IMG/VR virus record: IMGVR_UViG_3300035703_001958
Span: 1 to 33,895 of that record
Strand: one strand, 5' to 3'
DNA length: 33,895 bases
Source: a virus
In this document: piece after piece, positions 33,511 through 33,895 of the stretch
How positions within the stretch are numbered: position 1 is the stretch's first letter
Layout of the letters: the number at the start of each line of letters is the position of its first letter
The notes under the pieces: generated by a model
Databases searched by the model: none
What the model was told of the DNA's origin: nothing
What the model saw: only the letters and a program-made list of their open reading frames with translations
Position numbers and translations under genes: made by a program

Positions 33511-33835
33511 TATAATTTTTATGCTTAGTACTTTCCTCATGTTTTTGAAATAAATCGTTTGAAAATGTTCCAAAATCACAACATCTGCAATAAAATTTAA
33601 ATTCTTTTTCTCTTTGTTCTTTTGTTGAATGCATATTTAAAATATGTTGTTTCATCATTGTTTTATTTTTTGTTGTATAAAGACAATTTTTACATTTTAA
33701 TGGTTCTTTTAAATCACTTCTAGTCTTTCTTTTTCCAGTTTTATGTAATTCTGTATTACAATGTTTTAGCCATTCAGAATCATAATTACAATTATAATTA
33801 CACTTATCACATGAATATTTAAATTCATTTTCCAT
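33497..33835 (-). CDS. Small three-finger C2H2 zinc-finger protein, 112 aa
   Basis: Three zinc fingers fill the protein: C9-x2-C12 with H25 and H31; C48-x2-C51 with H64 and H69; C83-x2-C86 with H99 and H105. Fingers 1 and 3 have the longer His spacing (x5) of dsRNA- or adaptor-type C2H2 fingers; finger 2 is closer to the DNA-binding consensus. The link between fingers 1 and 2 (KTGKRKTRSDLKEP) is basic. May bind nucleic acid as a regulator. No early motif is visible in the 60 nt left upstream before the window ends, which otherwise show only A+T spacer. Confidence 0.8.
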   Translation of the reverse strand: MENEFKYSCDKCNYNCNYDSEWLKHCNTELHKTGKRKTRSDLKEPLKCKNCLYTTKNKTMMKQHILNMHSTKEQREKEFKFYCRCCDFGTFSNDLFQKHEESTKHKNYITIS

Positions 33836-33895
33836 TTTACTTACTATTAGTTTATTAATATTTATATGTTTTTAATATCATTTTTTTTATATATG

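Overview
The window reads as a piece of a large, strongly A+T-rich nucleocytoplasmic DNA virus genome, most likely Imitervirales (Mimiviridae sensu lato). Evidence: about 33 tightly packed intron-poor genes on both strands with short A+T spacers; an AAAATTGA early-promoter motif (the mimivirus early signal) some 30-95 nt upstream of many starts on either strand; A+T palindromes at gene 3' ends like the mimivirus polyadenylation hairpins; a KYLKYRQKYLELK-type N-terminal motif; and a eukaryote-like gene set (RFC small subunit, RecQ, ubiquitin, Hsp70, SAMHD1-like HD hydrolase, N-myristoyltransferase, BCS1-like AAA ATPase, succinate dehydrogenase iron-sulfur subunit). No tRNA, rRNA or CRISPR array was seen.

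Layout. 1-1.5 kb: tail of a peptidase S74/chaperone-tipped protein and two orphans. 1.6-6 kb: replication/repair and glycosylation (RecQ, glycosyltransferase, RFC small subunit). 6-9 kb: two diverged paralogous orphans. 9-14.4 kb: a possible methyltransferase-like protein, HD-domain dNTPase-like protein, divergent Hsp70. 14.5-18.5 kb: small orphans, a decayed gene, a CYTH protein with a lysine/serine tail, and a DEAD-box-like protein with ruined catalytic motifs. 18.7-19.5 kb: SDHB split by a short insertion. 19.6-24.4 kb: an island of four HNH-endonuclease-type genes surrounding an asymmetric di-ubiquitin gene, with a 33-bp direct repeat. 24.5-29.4 kb: minus-strand block of a BCS1-like ATPase and two capsid-like (double jelly-roll) paralogs, without the early motif. 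29.5-33.9 kb: orphans, a P-loop protein with coiled-coil tail, N-myristoyltransferase and a three-finger C2H2 protein, with decayed gene remnants between.

How it fits together. Information-processing, nucleotide-metabolism and mobile HNH genes mostly carry the early motif; the capsid-like/BCS1 block, Hsp70, glycosyltransferase and NMT do not, which suggests later expression (inference). Several genes point to manipulation of host systems: respiratory chain (SDHB, perhaps BCS1), ubiquitin, dNTP pools and protein lipidation.

The most striking observation is in SDHB: a 50-nt segment bounded by a 4-nt direct repeat interrupts the invariant Cys-Gly-Pro-Met-Val-Leu-Asp motif. Exact removal restores a complete SDHB with all Fe-S cysteines. 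Whether this is a recent insertion, an unusual intron or a bypassed coding gap cannot be settled from sequence alone.
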